Part shown: one piece after another, positions 55,560 to 64,000 of the stretch
How the letters are laid out: each line of letters starts with the position of its first letter
Numbering within the stretch: position 1 is the stretch's first letter
Origin: Streptomyces sp. 378
GTDB lineage: Bacteria > Actinomycetota > Actinomycetes > Streptomycetales > Streptomycetaceae
Length of the DNA: 64,000 nt
Direction: 5' to 3'
NCBI RefSeq assembly: GCF_030124145.1
Contig: NZ_JASKMS010000002.1
Location: 366,256 to 430,255 of the forward strand
Program-made: the position numbers and the translations under genes
Notes under the pieces: model-generated
Told to the model about the DNA's origin: nothing
Database searches by the model: none
The model's input: only the letters and a program-made list of their open reading frames with translations

Positions 55560-56753
55560 TCAGCCCTCCAGCTCGGCGCGTGCCGCCACGAACGCGTCGA
55601 CCGCGCGGTTGACGTCGTCCGTGGAGTGCGCGGCCGACAGCTGGACGCGGATCCGGGCCTGGCCCTGCGGCACCACCGGGTACGAGAAGCCGATGACGTA
55701 GACGCCCCGCTCCAGCAGCAGCTCCGCCATGCGGCCGGCGACCGCGGCGTCGCCGATCATCACCGGGGCGATGGCGTGGTCGCCGGGGAGGACGTCGAAG
55801 CCCTCTTCGGTCATCCGGCCGCGGAAGAGGGCCGTGTTCTCGGCCAGCCGGACGCGCAGGTCGTCCGCCGACTCCAGCAGGTCGAGCACCTTCAGCGAGG
55901 CCGCCGCGATCACTGGGGCCAGGGTGTTGGAGAACAGGTAGGGCCGGGAGCGCTGGCGCAGCAGGGCGACGATCTCGGCGCGGGCCGCCACATAGCCGCC
56001 GGACGCGCCGCCGAGGGCCTTGCCGAGGGTGCCGGTGATGATGTCGACGCGGTCCATGACACCGTGCAGCTCGGGCGTGCCGCGGCCGCCGGGGCCGACG
56101 AAGCCGACCGCGTGGGAGTCGTCGACCATGACCATCGCGTCGTAGCGGTCGGCGAGGTCGCAGATCTCACGCAGCGGGGCCACGTACCCGTCCATGGAGA
56201 AGACGCCGTCGGTGACGATCAGCCGTCGGCGCGCGTCGGAGGCCTCCTTCAGACGGGCCTCCAGTTCGGCCATGTCACGGTTGGCGTACCGGAGGCGGCG
56301 GGCCTTGGACAGGCGGATGCCGTCGATGATGGAGGCGTGGTTGAGCGCGTCCGAGATGACCGCGTCCTCCGGGCCGAGCAGCGTCTCGAACACACCGCCG
56401 TTGGCGTCGAAGCAGGAGGAGTACAGGATCGTGTCCTCCTGGCCGAGGAACGCCGAGAGCCGGGCCTCGAGTTCCTTGTGCACCTCCTGGGTGCCGCAGA
56501 TGAAGCGCACGGACGCCATGCCGTAGCCCCAGCGGTCCAGGGCCTCGTGGGCGGCGGCGACGACCTCGGGGTGGTCGGCGAGACCGAGGTAGTTGTTGGC
56601 GCAGAAGTTGAGGACCTCGCCGGGGCGACCGCCCGCGGTGACGTTCACGGTGGCGGACTGCGGGGTGCCGATCACCCGCTCGGGCTTGTGCAGGCCGGCG
56701 GCGCGGATCTCGTCGAGGGTGGCGCGCAGGTCGTCGCGCACGGAGTCGAACAT
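55560..56753 (-). CDS. kbl: 2-amino-3-ketobutyrate CoA ligase (glycine C-acetyltransferase)
   Basis: 397 aa, the usual length. An alpha-oxoamine synthase: [63 protein letters not shown] and the PLP lysine in [20 protein letters not shown]. It splits 2-amino-3-ketobutyrate into glycine and acetyl-CoA. It is the second gene of the tdh-kbl operon (33-nt gap). Confidence 0.95.
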   Translation of the reverse strand: MFDSVRDDLRATLDEIRAAGLHKPERVIGTPQSATVNVTAGGRPGEVLNFCANNYLGLADHPEVVAAAHEALDRWGYGMASVRFICGTQEVHKELEARLSAFLGQEDTILYSSCFDANGGVFETLLGPEDAVISDALNHASIIDGIRLSKARRLRYANRDMAELEARLKEASDARRRLIVTDGVFSMDGYVAPLREICDLADRYDAMVMVDDSHAVGFVGPGGRGTPELHGVMDRVDIITGTLGKALGGASGGYVAARAEIVALLRQRSRPYLFSNTLAPVIAAASLKVLDLLESADDLRVRLAENTALFRGRMTEEGFDVLPGDHAIAPVMIGDAAVAGRMAELLLERGVYVIGFSYPVVPQGQARIRVQLSAAHSTDDVNRAVDAFVAARAELEG

Positions 56754-56786
56754 CGGGAGCTCCTGGGGTGCTTGCGGTGAAGGGGG

Positions 56787-57815
56787 TTACGCGGTCCAGT
56801 CGAGGATGACCTTGCCGCCGCGGCCGCTCGCCGCGTCCTCGAACGCCGCCTCGTGGTCACGGTGGCCGTAGCGGCCGGTGATGACGGGCGCGAGGTCCAG
56901 GCCGGCCTCCAGCAGGACCGACATGGCGTACCAGGTCTCGAACATCTCGCGACCGTAGATGCCCTTGATGGTGATCATCGAGGTGACGACGCGCGCCCAG
57001 TCGACGGGGAACTCCTGCGCGGGCAGGCCGAGCATCGCGATCCGGCCACCGTGCGTCATATTGGCGATCATGTCGCGCATGGCCTCGGGGCGGCCGGACA
57101 TCTCCAGGCCGATGTCGAAGCCCTCGCGCAGTCCGAGGGCGCGCTGGCCGTCGGCGATGGTGGAGCCGGAGACATCCAGCGCGAGGCTGACCCCGATCTT
57201 GCGGGCCAGCTCCAGCCGCTCCTCGCTGACGTCGGTGATCATGACGTTGCGGGCGCCGGCGTGCCGGGCCACGGCGGCGGCCATCAGGCCGATCGGGCCC
57301 GCGCCGGTGATCAGGACGTCCTCGCCGACCAGCGGGAACGACAGCGCGGTGTGCACGGCGTTGCCGAACGGGTCGAAGATCGCGGCCACGTCGAGGTCGA
57401 CGGGGATCCGGTGCACCCACACGTTGGCGGCGGGCAACGCGACGTACTCGGCGAACGCCCCGTCCCGTCCCACCCCGAGCCCCACGGTGGCCCGGCACAG
57501 GTGCCGGCGTCCGGCCAGGCAGTTGCGGCACTTGCCGCACACCAGATGGCCCTCGCCGCTGACCCGGTCGCCGAGGGCGATGTCGGTGACGTCCCGCCCG
57601 GTCTCGACGACCTCGCCGACGAACTCGTGCCCGACCACGAGCGGGGTGCTGATCGCCTGCTGCGCCCAGCCGTCCCAGGCCCGGATGTGCAGGTCGGTGC
57701 CGCAGATTCCGGTGCGCAGCACCTTGATGAGTACGTCGCCGGGCCCGACGGTGGGCTCGGGGACGTCCGCGAGCCACAGCCCGGGTTCCGCCTTCTGCTT
57801 GACCAGCGCCTTCAC
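56787..57815 (-). CDS. tdh: L-threonine 3-dehydrogenase
   Basis: 342 aa from GTG 57815, with AGGAG 8 nt upstream; E. coli Tdh is 341 aa. Zinc alcohol dehydrogenase family: catalytic zinc ligands in [11 protein letters not shown] and [10 protein letters not shown], structural zinc [15 protein letters not shown], and Rossmann motif [39 protein letters not shown] and the [16 protein letters not shown] region are Tdh-like. It oxidises threonine to 2-amino-3-ketobutyrate for Kbl, and is first in the operon. Confidence 0.94.
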   Translation of the reverse strand: MKALVKQKAEPGLWLADVPEPTVGPGDVLIKVLRTGICGTDLHIRAWDGWAQQAISTPLVVGHEFVGEVVETGRDVTDIALGDRVSGEGHLVCGKCRNCLAGRRHLCRATVGLGVGRDGAFAEYVALPAANVWVHRIPVDLDVAAIFDPFGNAVHTALSFPLVGEDVLITGAGPIGLMAAAVARHAGARNVMITDVSEERLELARKIGVSLALDVSGSTIADGQRALGLREGFDIGLEMSGRPEAMRDMIANMTHGGRIAMLGLPAQEFPVDWARVVTSMITIKGIYGREMFETWYAMSVLLEAGLDLAPVITGRYGHRDHEAAFEDAASGRGGKVILDWTA

Positions 57816-57887
57816 CGCTACGGCTCCTGGGGGTGAGTCCCGGCTCCGGGTATGCCGAAGGAACCCCTGGGCCGGGAGAGGAGTGGG

Positions 57888-57900
57888 ATCGCACTGCAAT
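57888..57900. promoter_or_regulatory. Candidate LysR box upstream of tdh
   Basis: ATCGCACTGCAAT is an interrupted palindrome of the AT-GCA-TGC-AT type, T-N11-A in form, 73-85 bp upstream of tdh. A perfect GCCGTACGGC palindrome follows at 57903-57912. The regulator may be the LysR protein at 54621. Confidence 0.4.
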
Positions 57901-57993
57901 CTGCCGTACGGCGGCACGCCGGTCCATCGAGGATTTCTTAAGCGGCGCCCCAGCTTTCCTTCACGCCCCCGGGGTCCCGCGAGGCACCGGGCT

Positions 57994-58566
57994 TCAGTAG
58001 GGCGGCAGGCCGTCCCGGGACTCCAGCTCGATGACGAGCTGCGCGGCGTGTTCCTTGATCGCCGTCAGCCCCGGCTTCCCCCATGGCCGCGGCTCGACGT
58101 CCGCGACGCTGACCGTGCCCAGCACCAGTCCCGTGGCGTCGATGAGCGGAGCTCCCAGATAGGAGCGGATGCCGAACTCGTCGACCACCGGGTTGCCGGC
58201 GAACCGCGGGAAGTCGCCCACGTCCTCCAGGGCGAGGGCCTTGCGGCGCGCCACCACATGGGGGCAGAAGCCGTGGTCGCGGGGCAGGGCACGGCCCAGG
58301 CGCGGGGTGGTGCCGTCGCTGCGCACCACCGGTGCGACGGCCGGCACGTACAGACCCGCGTAGAACTGCCCCTGTTCGTCGGGGAGGTTGACCATGGCGT
58401 ACGGCGCCCCGGTGAACTCGGCGAGGCGGTGCGCGAAGGCGTCGAGTGCGGGTTCGGGGCGCTCCCCCAGGCCCAGTCGGCGCAGTCGGCGGGTGCGGGC
58501 GGGGGCCTCCCTGTCCTCGGGTGTGAGCAGCAGACGACCGGCCGGGCGCGGCGGGTCGTAGGTCAT
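57994..58566 (-). CDS. GAF-domain protein
   Basis: 190 aa. It has a GAF sequence: [53 protein letters not shown], and [24 protein letters not shown], the YxGxPL and LGTLC-like elements. Such proteins sense ligands or light through other domains; none is seen here. It follows cvnD after 58 nt on the same strand and may be part of the conservon. Confidence 0.85.
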   Translation of the reverse strand: MTYDPPRPAGRLLLTPEDREAPARTRRLRRLGLGERPEPALDAFAHRLAEFTGAPYAMVNLPDEQGQFYAGLYVPAVAPVVRSDGTTPRLGRALPRDHGFCPHVVARRKALALEDVGDFPRFAGNPVVDEFGIRSYLGAPLIDATGLVLGTVSVADVEPRPWGKPGLTAIKEHAAQLVIELESRDGLPPY

Positions 58567-58624
58567 GGGCGTGCTCCTGAGCTGTGGACTTGCGTCATAG
58601 GGGCTCCCTGGCGGTGTGAGGGGG

Positions 58625-59254
58625 TCACATGTGGGCGCCGTACCCCGTCGCGGGGGCCGGCGTGTGGGCGATGAGATGACGCACCAGGGTCAGCAGGGCC
58701 TGGACCCCCGAGCTGGAGATCCGCGCGTCGCAGCGCACGACGGGCACGTCCTCGGACAGGTCGAGGGCGCCTCGCACCTCCTCGGGGTCGTAGCGGTAGG
58801 CGCCGTCGAACTCGTTGACCGCGACGATGAATTCGAGGCCGCGTTGTTCGAAGAAGTCGACGGCCGCGAAACACTCCTGGAGCCTGCGGGTGTCGGCGAG
58901 GATGACCGCGCCGAGCGCGCCCTCGCACAACTCGTCCCACATGAACCAGAACCTCTCCTGTCCGGGGGTGCCGAACAGGTACAGCACGTGTTCCGGGTCG
59001 AGGGTGATGCGGCCGAAGTCCATGGCCACGGTCGTCTCGACCTTGTTCTCGATGCCGTCGAGATTGTCGGTCGCGGCACTGACGGTGGTGAGCAGTTCCT
59101 CCGTGCTGAGCGGCGCGATCTCGCTGACCGCGCCGACGAAGGTCGTCTTGCCCACGCCGAACCCGCCCGCCACCAGGATCTTCAGCGCGGTGGGGAACGG
59201 GTCGGCGCCGCGGGCCGGTCCGTCGGTGTAGTCAGAGCTGTCGTCGTAGTCCAT
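58625..59254 (-). CDS. cvnD: CvnD-type small GTPase
   Basis: 209 aa. G1 P-loop KILVAGGFGVGKTTFVG, G3-like LFGTPGQERFWFMWDEL (with GTPGQ), and G4-like IVAVNEFDGAYR. These match the CvnD family of Streptomyces conservons, Rab/Ras-like GTPases that interact with CvnA, CvnB and CvnC. Its start overlaps the end of cvnC by 23 nt. Confidence 0.93.
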   Translation of the reverse strand: MDYDDSSDYTDGPARGADPFPTALKILVAGGFGVGKTTFVGAVSEIAPLSTEELLTTVSAATDNLDGIENKVETTVAMDFGRITLDPEHVLYLFGTPGQERFWFMWDELCEGALGAVILADTRRLQECFAAVDFFEQRGLEFIVAVNEFDGAYRYDPEEVRGALDLSEDVPVVRCDARISSSGVQALLTLVRHLIAHTPAPATGYGAHM

Positions 59255-59603
59255 CGAGCACTGCCTCCAGAAGGGCCCGGTCCGTCGGGTTGTGGTGGAA
59301 CGCGGGGGGCTTGGTGGTCAGCGCCCCGCCGTCGACGAGGTCCGCCAGCAGCACCTTGGTGACGGCCACCGGCAGTTTGAGATGGGCGGCGACCTCGGCG
59401 ACGGCGACGGGCACCCGGCACCGTTCGAGTGCCTGCGCGTGCTCGGGGCCGAGATAGCCGAGGGGGGTCGCCCCGGTGGCCATCACCTGCGACACGAGGT
59501 CGAGCGCGACGGTGGGACGGGTGCGGCCGTTGCTGACCGTGAACGGGCGCACCAGCCGCCCGGCCGCGTCGTCGAGCCAGGGCCCGTCACCGGCCGCCGT
59601 CAC
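59232..59603 (-). CDS. cvnC: CvnC (DUF742) conservon protein
   Basis: 123 aa from GTG 59603, whose codon lies 2 nt after the cvnB stop. DUF742: LVRPFTVSNGRTRPTVALDLVSQVMATG, HAQALERCRVPVAVAEVAAHLKLPVAVTKVLLADLVDGGALT, a winged-helix-like fold. Members may link CvnA to the GTPase. It overlaps cvnD by 23 nt, consistent with tight coupling. Confidence 0.93.
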   Translation of the reverse strand: MTAAGDGPWLDDAAGRLVRPFTVSNGRTRPTVALDLVSQVMATGATPLGYLGPEHAQALERCRVPVAVAEVAAHLKLPVAVTKVLLADLVDGGALTTKPPAFHHNPTDRALLEAVLDGLRRQL

Positions 59604-59605
59604 GC

Positions 59606-60037
59606 TCAAGGCCTCATCGCCGGGGATTCGACGGACTGCCGGGGAGCGGTCACCAGATAGGGACGGACGCTCTTGACCAGCATCGCCATCTCGTAGCCCA
59701 GCACGGCCGCGTCCGCCTCGCGGCCGGCGAGCACGGCCAGGCAGGTGCCGGAGCCCGCGGTGGTGACGAACAGCAGGGTCGAGGCGAGTTCGACGACGAC
59801 CTGCCGCACATCGCCGCCGTCGCCGAAGCGGACACCGGCGCTGCGGCCGAGGGAGTACAGGCCCGAGGCCAGCGCTGCCATGTGGTCGGCGCTGTCCGGG
59901 TCGAGGCCGTGAACGGACTTCACGAGCCCGTCGCAGGACAGCAGCACGGCGGCGGTCGTGTGCGGCACGCGCTGCACGAGGCCGCTCATCAGCCAGTCGA
60001 GGTCGGAAACGTGGGCGGTCGGCGCATCGCTCGCCAT
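59606..60037 (-). CDS. cvnB: CvnB roadblock/LC7-domain protein
   Basis: 143 aa from ATG 60037, with AGGAG about 9 nt upstream. Roadblock/LC7 fold: LDWLMSGLVQRVPHTTAAVLLSCDGLVKSVHGLDPDSADHMAALASGLYSLGRSA and LLFVTTAGSGTCLAVLAGREADAAVLGYEMAMLV. It is a GTPase-regulating protein, second in the conservon; cvnC follows with a 2-nt gap. Confidence 0.93.
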   Translation of the reverse strand: MASDAPTAHVSDLDWLMSGLVQRVPHTTAAVLLSCDGLVKSVHGLDPDSADHMAALASGLYSLGRSAGVRFGDGGDVRQVVVELASTLLFVTTAGSGTCLAVLAGREADAAVLGYEMAMLVKSVRPYLVTAPRQSVESPAMRP

Positions 60038-60105
60038 GGTGGATCGACTCCTTGGGGTACGAAGGTCTGCGGGAGCGCTGGGTGTGGGGGTGGAACGGGG
60101 GGTGG

Positions 60106-63009
60106 TCATCCGGCGGGTGCGCTCCCGTCCTGCCGGGTGGTGGTCGTGCGGTGGTCGGAACGGGCCCCGGGGGCCGGCCTGTTCGAGGGGGACGGCTCCG
60201 AGGGGAGCGCCTCGAGGTGAACCGACCGAACGGGCATCGGATCCTTGCGGGCGGACCCGCTGGGTGCGGGGTCCGTGTGGGCAAGGTCCGTGTGGGCAAG
60301 GTCCGTGTGGGCAAGGTCCGTGTGGGCAAGGTCCGCGTGGGCGGAGTCCATGTAGGCGGAGTCCATGTAGCCGGAGTCCGTGTAGCCGGAGTCCATGTAG
60401 CCGGAGTCCGCGTGGGCGGAGTCCGTGTAGCCGGAGTCCGCGTGGGCGGAGTCCGCGTGGGCGGAGTCCGCGTGGGCGGAGTCCGTGTAGCCGGAGTCCA
60501 TGTGGTCGGATCCCCTGCCTGCGGACTCCAGGTGGGCGGACCCCATGTCGGCGGACTCCACATGGGCCACCTCCACGTCGGACCACGCCGTGGTGCCGGC
60601 CTCCATGTGCTGTTGGGCCTCGGCGAGGCTGATGCCGCGCTGGAAGGCCGCCATGAGACCGGGGTCGTGGCTCACGAGGTGTTCGGGGTCCTGGCGGGGC
60701 GTCGGGCCGTCGCGCAACTGGGGCGCGATGTGCTCCTGCGCGCGGCGACGGGGCAGTTGAGGCTTGCCCATGGTGCCGCGCACGGCGCCCTTGCGCGGGG
60801 TGGGCGGCGCCGTCCCGTTCTCGGCCAGGACACGCCGGTCGTCGGGTGTGATGCCGGGACGTGCCTCGGCCGGGGTGGGCCGCTCCCGCCGGGCCCCGCG
60901 CACGGGCAGGGGCGCGGGCCGACCGCCCTGCGGGCTCCCGTCCGGGCCCGGTCGGGCTTCCTGCCCGTGTCCTTGAGTCAGGGCCTCGTGCCGTCGGGGC
61001 AGGGCCTCGTGGCCTTGAGGTACGGACTCGTGTCGTTGGGGCAGGGCCTCGTGGCTTTGAAGTGCGGACTCGTGCCCTTGAGGTGCGGCGAATACGGCGA
61101 GCGGGGCCGACGGCCCTGATCCGGACGCGGGCAGCGGCACGGAGGAGACCCCGAAGACACCGTCCCCGGCCGGGGCAGGCCTCCCGGACACGCCGCCGAC
61201 TTCGGCACCGGCACCACCGGCACCGGCCTGCCCGTTCTGCCCCTGTCGATGACGCCCGGACTGCGCGCCCGGCCCGGTCAGGCCGGTCTGGCCGTCCTGT
61301 CGCCCCGGCACAGCCGGACGTTCCGTACCGGCCGCCGCTGCGCCCTCCGGCTGCCCCGTGGCCCCGGGGGTCCCTGCCCCCGGCTCCGCTCCCAGCAGCA
61401 CCTGCGGCACGACGAGCACCGCCTGCACTCCGCCGTAGATGTTGGTCTGGAGGCGGACCGTGATGCCGTGCCGGCGGGCGAGTTGGGAGACGACGAACAA
61501 CCCGATCCGGCCGTCCGCGAGGAGGCGGGCGACGTTCACCTGGTCGGGATCGGCGAGCAGCGCGTTCATCCGCGTCTGCTCCTCCAGGGGCATGCCGAGT
61601 CCACGGTCCTCGACCTCGACGGCGAGCCCGGAGGTGACGAGGTTGGCGCGCAGCAGCACCTGCGTGTGCGGTGCGGAGAACACCGTGGCGTTCTCCACGA
61701 GTTCGGCCAGGAGGTGGATGACGTCGGCGACGGCGTGGCCGCGCAGCTGTCCGTCGATGGGTGGCACGAGCTTGACCCGCGAGTACTGCTCGACCTCGGC
61801 GATGGCCGAGCGCAGCACCTCGGTCATGGAGACCGGGTTGCTCCACTGGCGGCGGGAGACGGCCCCGCCCAGCACGGCGAGGTTCTCGGCGTGGCGGCGG
61901 ATGCGGGTGGCGAGGTGGTCGACGTGGAAGAGCCCCTTGAGCAGGTCGGGGTCCTCCATCTCGTTCTCCAGCTCGTCGAGGATGGAGATCTCGCGGTGCA
62001 CCAGTGACTGCAGGCGCCGGGCGAGGTTGACGAACACTTCGAGCTTCTGTTCGCTGCCGGCCTGGCTGGAGAGCTGGGAAGCCTGGACGACGGCGGTGAC
62101 GGCGCCGTCGTGCGCGCGGGACAGGTCGGCGGTGAGGAGGTCGAAGTCGTCGGCGTCCTCGGCGGGATCGCCGTGCCGGCTCTGCGGTGCGAGCTGCGGC
62201 GGGCCGTCGCCGCGGCGCAGGGTCTCGACGAGGGTGCGCAGGTCGGCCTCGCGCCGCGCGGTGCTGCGGCGCAGCACGCCGATGCGGTCGTGCACGGACC
62301 GGGCGGCCCGGTTGGCGGCGACCGCGGCGACGGTGATGCCGACAAGGGCCACGAAGACCGCGCCGCCGAGCACGACCCACAGGGTGGGGCCGGGCCGCGT
62401 GCCGGTGGACCGGATGGTGAAGAGGACGGCGGCGCAGCCGCTGAGGGCGACGGCGACGGGCGGCAGCACCGCGAGGCGCAGCAGCTGGGGCCGTATATGG
62501 GTCTCGGGCAACGCGGGTGCGGTGCGGACGGCAGGCCGCCCGTGCCGCCCGCCCTCACGGCGGTCTGCGCGTGCGGCCGGGGCGCGGAGGTGAGACATCG
62601 GTGTCCTCGTACTGGTCCGTCGGGCCGGGGTGCCAGGGGCGCTTGCAGCCGTGCGGCCGGGTTCGCGCGGCCGCTTGCGCGCCCGGGCCGTGCGCCCGGA
62701 CTCCCCCCGCTTCCGCGCGGCCCCGGCGCCACCGTGACCCGCGTGCGGTCCCGGACCGGAAGCCCCGGCGCCGCCCGCACCGGCCTCGGCGGCATCCACG
62801 CCGACGGCGGCCACCGCGTCACCGGCCCCGGTCCCGGCACCCCTCTCGCCGACCGCACCCGTGCCGGCGTCGGCGGCACGCGGGCAGCGGGGATCCCCGT
62901 CGCGTCGACTCCCTCGTCCGCCCTGCGCCTGCACGTACCGGCCCCCGCTCCCCTGATCCGTTGATCCGTCCTGTTTCCCGACGGCCACTGACAGTAGTCG
63001 CCAGCGCAT
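60106..63009 (-). CDS. cvnA: CvnA-type sensor histidine kinase with repeat-rich C-terminal tail
   Basis: 967 aa from ATG 63009 (63012 adjoins it). A later ATG at 62598 with GAGGA 6 nt upstream is a serious alternative; the 137 residues before it are low in complexity but keep G/C third positions. Two transmembrane helices (about residues 171-198 and 210-236) are followed by a coiled segment (QSLVHREISILDELENEMEDPDLLKGLFHVDHLATRIRRHAENLAVL) and an HATPase_c domain with LLAELVENATVFSAPHTQ, VEDRGLGM and DGRIGLFVVSQLARRHG. The tail beyond about residue 560 is disordered. It has a heptad array and then a five-residue repeat of DSxHx type, both encoded by tandem DNA repeats. First gene of the conservon. 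Confidence 0.85.
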   Translation of the reverse strand: MRWRLLSVAVGKQDGSTDQGSGGRYVQAQGGRGSRRDGDPRCPRAADAGTGAVGERGAGTGAGDAVAAVGVDAAEAGAGGAGASGPGPHAGHGGAGAARKRGESGRTARARKRPREPGRTAASAPGTPARRTSTRTPMSHLRAPAARADRREGGRHGRPAVRTAPALPETHIRPQLLRLAVLPPVAVALSGCAAVLFTIRSTGTRPGPTLWVVLGGAVFVALVGITVAAVAANRAARSVHDRIGVLRRSTARREADLRTLVETLRRGDGPPQLAPQSRHGDPAEDADDFDLLTADLSRAHDGAVTAVVQASQLSSQAGSEQKLEVFVNLARRLQSLVHREISILDELENEMEDPDLLKGLFHVDHLATRIRRHAENLAVLGGAVSRRQWSNPVSMTEVLRSAIAEVEQYSRVKLVPPIDGQLRGHAVADVIHLLAELVENATVFSAPHTQVLLRANLVTSGLAVEVEDRGLGMPLEEQTRMNALLADPDQVNVARLLADGRIGLFVVSQLARRHGITVRLQTNIYGGVQAVLVVPQVLLGAEPGAGTPGATGQPEGAAAAGTERPAVPGRQDGQTGLTGPGAQSGRHRQGQNGQAGAGGAGAEVGGVSGRPAPAGDGVFGVSSVPLPASGSGPSAPLAVFAAPQGHESALQSHEALPQRHESVPQGHEALPRRHEALTQGHGQEARPGPDGSPQGGRPAPLPVRGARRERPTPAEARPGITPDDRRVLAENGTAPPTPRKGAVRGTMGKPQLPRRRAQEHIAPQLRDGPTPRQDPEHLVSHDPGLMAAFQRGISLAEAQQHMEAGTTAWSDVEVAHVESADMGSAHLESAGRGSDHMDSGYTDSAHADSAHADSAHADSGYTDSAHADSGYMDSGYTDSGYMDSAYMDSAHADLAHTDLAHTDLAHTDLAHTDPAPSGSARKDPMPVRSVHLEALPSEPSPSNRPAPGARSDHRTTTTRQDGSAPAG
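60271..60570. repeat. 15-bp tandem repeat (20 units) within cvnA
   Basis: Units begin at 60271 and step by 15 bp to 60556; the first 16 are near-identical variants of GTCCGTGTGGGCAAG, GTCCGCGTGGGCGGA and GTCCATGTAGCCGGA and the last four are degenerate. Read on the minus strand they encode a five-residue repeat D-S/L-A/G-H/Y-A/T/M at about residues 814-913 of CvnA. The period is a multiple of 3, so copy-number change keeps the frame. Confidence 0.95.
60960..61088. repeat. 21-bp imperfect tandem repeat within cvnA
   Basis: About six 21-bp units encode heptads such as APQGHES, ALQSHEA, LPQRHES, VPQGHEA and LPRRHEA, at about residues 640-683 of CvnA. The units diverge more than those of the 15-bp array, so it is older. 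Confidence 0.85.
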
Positions 63010-63156
63010 CATGTGCGGTGGGCAGTTGACAAACTCATACGGTGAGCGTCCCGCTCTGGTATGAGGTCTCGCACGGCAGACCGATAACACCTCCACGCAT
63101 CCGACCATGAACGAAAGAGATCGATCCGACCTGGTCAGCAGCGGTCACAGGAAGAC

Positions 63157-63195
63157 GGCGAGGGTCGGGGAGCCTTGCGCTCCCCGACCCTCGCC
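63157..63195. terminator. Strong hairpin terminator
   Basis: Arms 63157-63171 and 63181-63195 are perfect complements over 15 bp (GGCGAGGGTCGGGGA and its complement) with a 9-nt loop. It is 24 nt beyond the end of the MBL-fold remnant on the minus strand and is its native terminator. Confidence 0.75.
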
Positions 63196-63218
63196 GCGCG
63201 CCTGTCGTGCGCCCCGGG

Positions 63219-63554
63219 TCAGCCCGCCGGGAGCGTTTGGGAGTCCTCGGCACCCTTGCCGGCCCGACCAGAGCCGTCACTCACCGTGTCGGCCTGGGCC
63301 ACGGCTCCCGCGTCCGAGGCGGTCTCCGAGGTGTTCCTGATGCCCACTCCGGCGCGGGCCTCCGTCACGGGACGGCCGCCCTTCGGGGCAAGCGCCACCC
63401 CACGCCACCACGGCTCCGACGGCACGCTCTCGGCCATGGGCTCGAAGGGCTCACCGGGCCGGGGCAGGGCGACACCGGCACCGACCGCGCGGGCGGCCGC
63501 AAGCGTCCCCTCACCGGGGTCCGCCCATGGGTGCGTCGCCAGGTTGAAGATGCT
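63219..63554 (-). pseudogene. Truncated 3' end of an MBL-fold (NAPE-PLD-like) hydrolase gene
   Basis: In frame on the minus strand from about 63554 to the stop at 63219: FNLATHPWADPGEGTLAAARA, VALPRPGEPFEP and PSEPWWRGVA, then a low-complexity tail. These match the end of NAPE-PLD-like metallo-beta-lactamase-fold hydrolases (HWGTFNLAxH ... ALPRPGEPFEP ... PAEPWWR), so the metal-binding HWG and everything before it are missing. A TAG at 63555-63557 on the minus strand closes the frame just where homology stops. An ATG at 63437 could give a 72-aa product, but no ribosome-binding site is seen. The terminator at 63157 supports an original gene here. The comparison is from memory, not a search. 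Confidence 0.6.
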
Positions 63555-63733
63555 CTATCACCTTCAAGTCCAAGCGAATCGACGCGGCGACTTGGGCCGA
63601 CCAGCCGGCCGGCTCCTCTGTGAGAGCTCCGCCCAGTCGGTGCGTGCTTCCACTCGGAGGCACTCCCCGCCCGCGAGCGTGCCGCAGTCCAGTAGCCACC
63701 TCGGCTGCCTGTTCGCCGTAGGCGACTTTCGTG

Positions 63734-63979
<246 letters not shown>

Positions 63980-64000
63980 TCCCCTCTGCGAACGAGCCAG

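Noticed and set aside
59232..60563. Minus-strand frame rich in Thr-Pro over cvnB and the cvnA tail
   Set aside because: Only its last 123 codons (cvnC) are real; the repetitive Thr-Pro stretch is the 15-bp array read out of frame.
60271..60570. CRISPR array
   Set aside because: Units are contiguous 15-bp repeats without spacers and are in frame within a kinase gene.
59606..62380. Very long 924-codon minus-strand frame
   Set aside because: Only the cvnB part at its end is supported; the rest is a shadow of cvnA.

Overview
The window is very high-GC actinobacterial DNA, almost certainly from a Streptomyces chromosome. Supporting this are near-universal G/C third codon positions, GTG and TTG starts, a WhiB protein, a conservon (CvnA-D), several Trypco/vWA/PknG-like proteins, cobalamin genes, and leucine TTA codons so rare that I found only two in the whole window. 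All assignments come from reading translations and motifs; no database search was run.

Layout. 1-1186: start of an AAA/LuxR-type regulator cut by the window edge, divergent from an astacin-like protein whose HExxH glutamate is Gln. 2520-10621: a minus-strand operon of trypsin-like peptidase, PknG-like kinase, degenerate vWA protein and a membrane-anchored solute-binding-like protein, with a divergent Trypco2 protein. It resembles predicted NTP/peptidase conflict or signalling systems, and both TTA codons of the window lie in it. 10717-12777: a tRNA-Pro, a small membrane protein, a cupin and a LacI repressor.

12889-32011 is a polyol/inositol catabolism region. It holds a LacI-controlled Gfo/Idh/MocA dehydrogenase, a second LacI gene divergent from a PhyH dioxygenase-SDR-inositol dehydrogenase operon, and two divergent operons. 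The leftward one encodes an ABC sugar importer, an IolE-like isomerase/dehydratase and another dehydrogenase. The rightward one encodes iolC, a Cgl0159-like aldolase-fold protein, iolB, iolD, mmsA and a GntR regulator. A long inverted repeat carrying two outward TTGACA boxes sits between them. Together they would import inositol, oxidise and dehydrate it, open the ring, phosphorylate and cleave the product, and finish with methylmalonate-semialdehyde dehydrogenase.

32138-41431 is mostly chromosomal housekeeping: DUF427, aldo-keto reductase, a second tRNA-Pro, DUF309, cobF and cobK, a HAD phosphatase, a TauE permease, a thiolase, whiB-dps, DUF3140 and an HhH glycosylase-like protein. 41443-48426 is a tightly coupled minus-strand operon of unknown substrate: XRE-cupin regulator, M24 protein lacking a metal ligand, E1 alpha and beta, amidohydrolase, bicupin and atypical SDR.

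48609-54574 holds a lipoprotein, a DUF574-type methyltransferase, a NUDIX-like protein, a third tRNA-Pro next to a perfect 40-bp palindrome, a split transketolase whose N-terminal half is frameshifted, MmcQ/YjbR, GNAT and XRE-cupin proteins. 54621-57815 is threonine catabolism (LysR, kbl, tdh). 57994-63009 is a conservon (cvnA-D) with a downstream GAF protein; the CvnA histidine kinase has a hypervariable-looking tail encoded by a 15-bp tandem repeat. The right end contains the truncated 3' end of an MBL-fold hydrolase gene, a short region of unknown content and a 61-nt poly-C tract that looks like an assembly or sequencing artefact.
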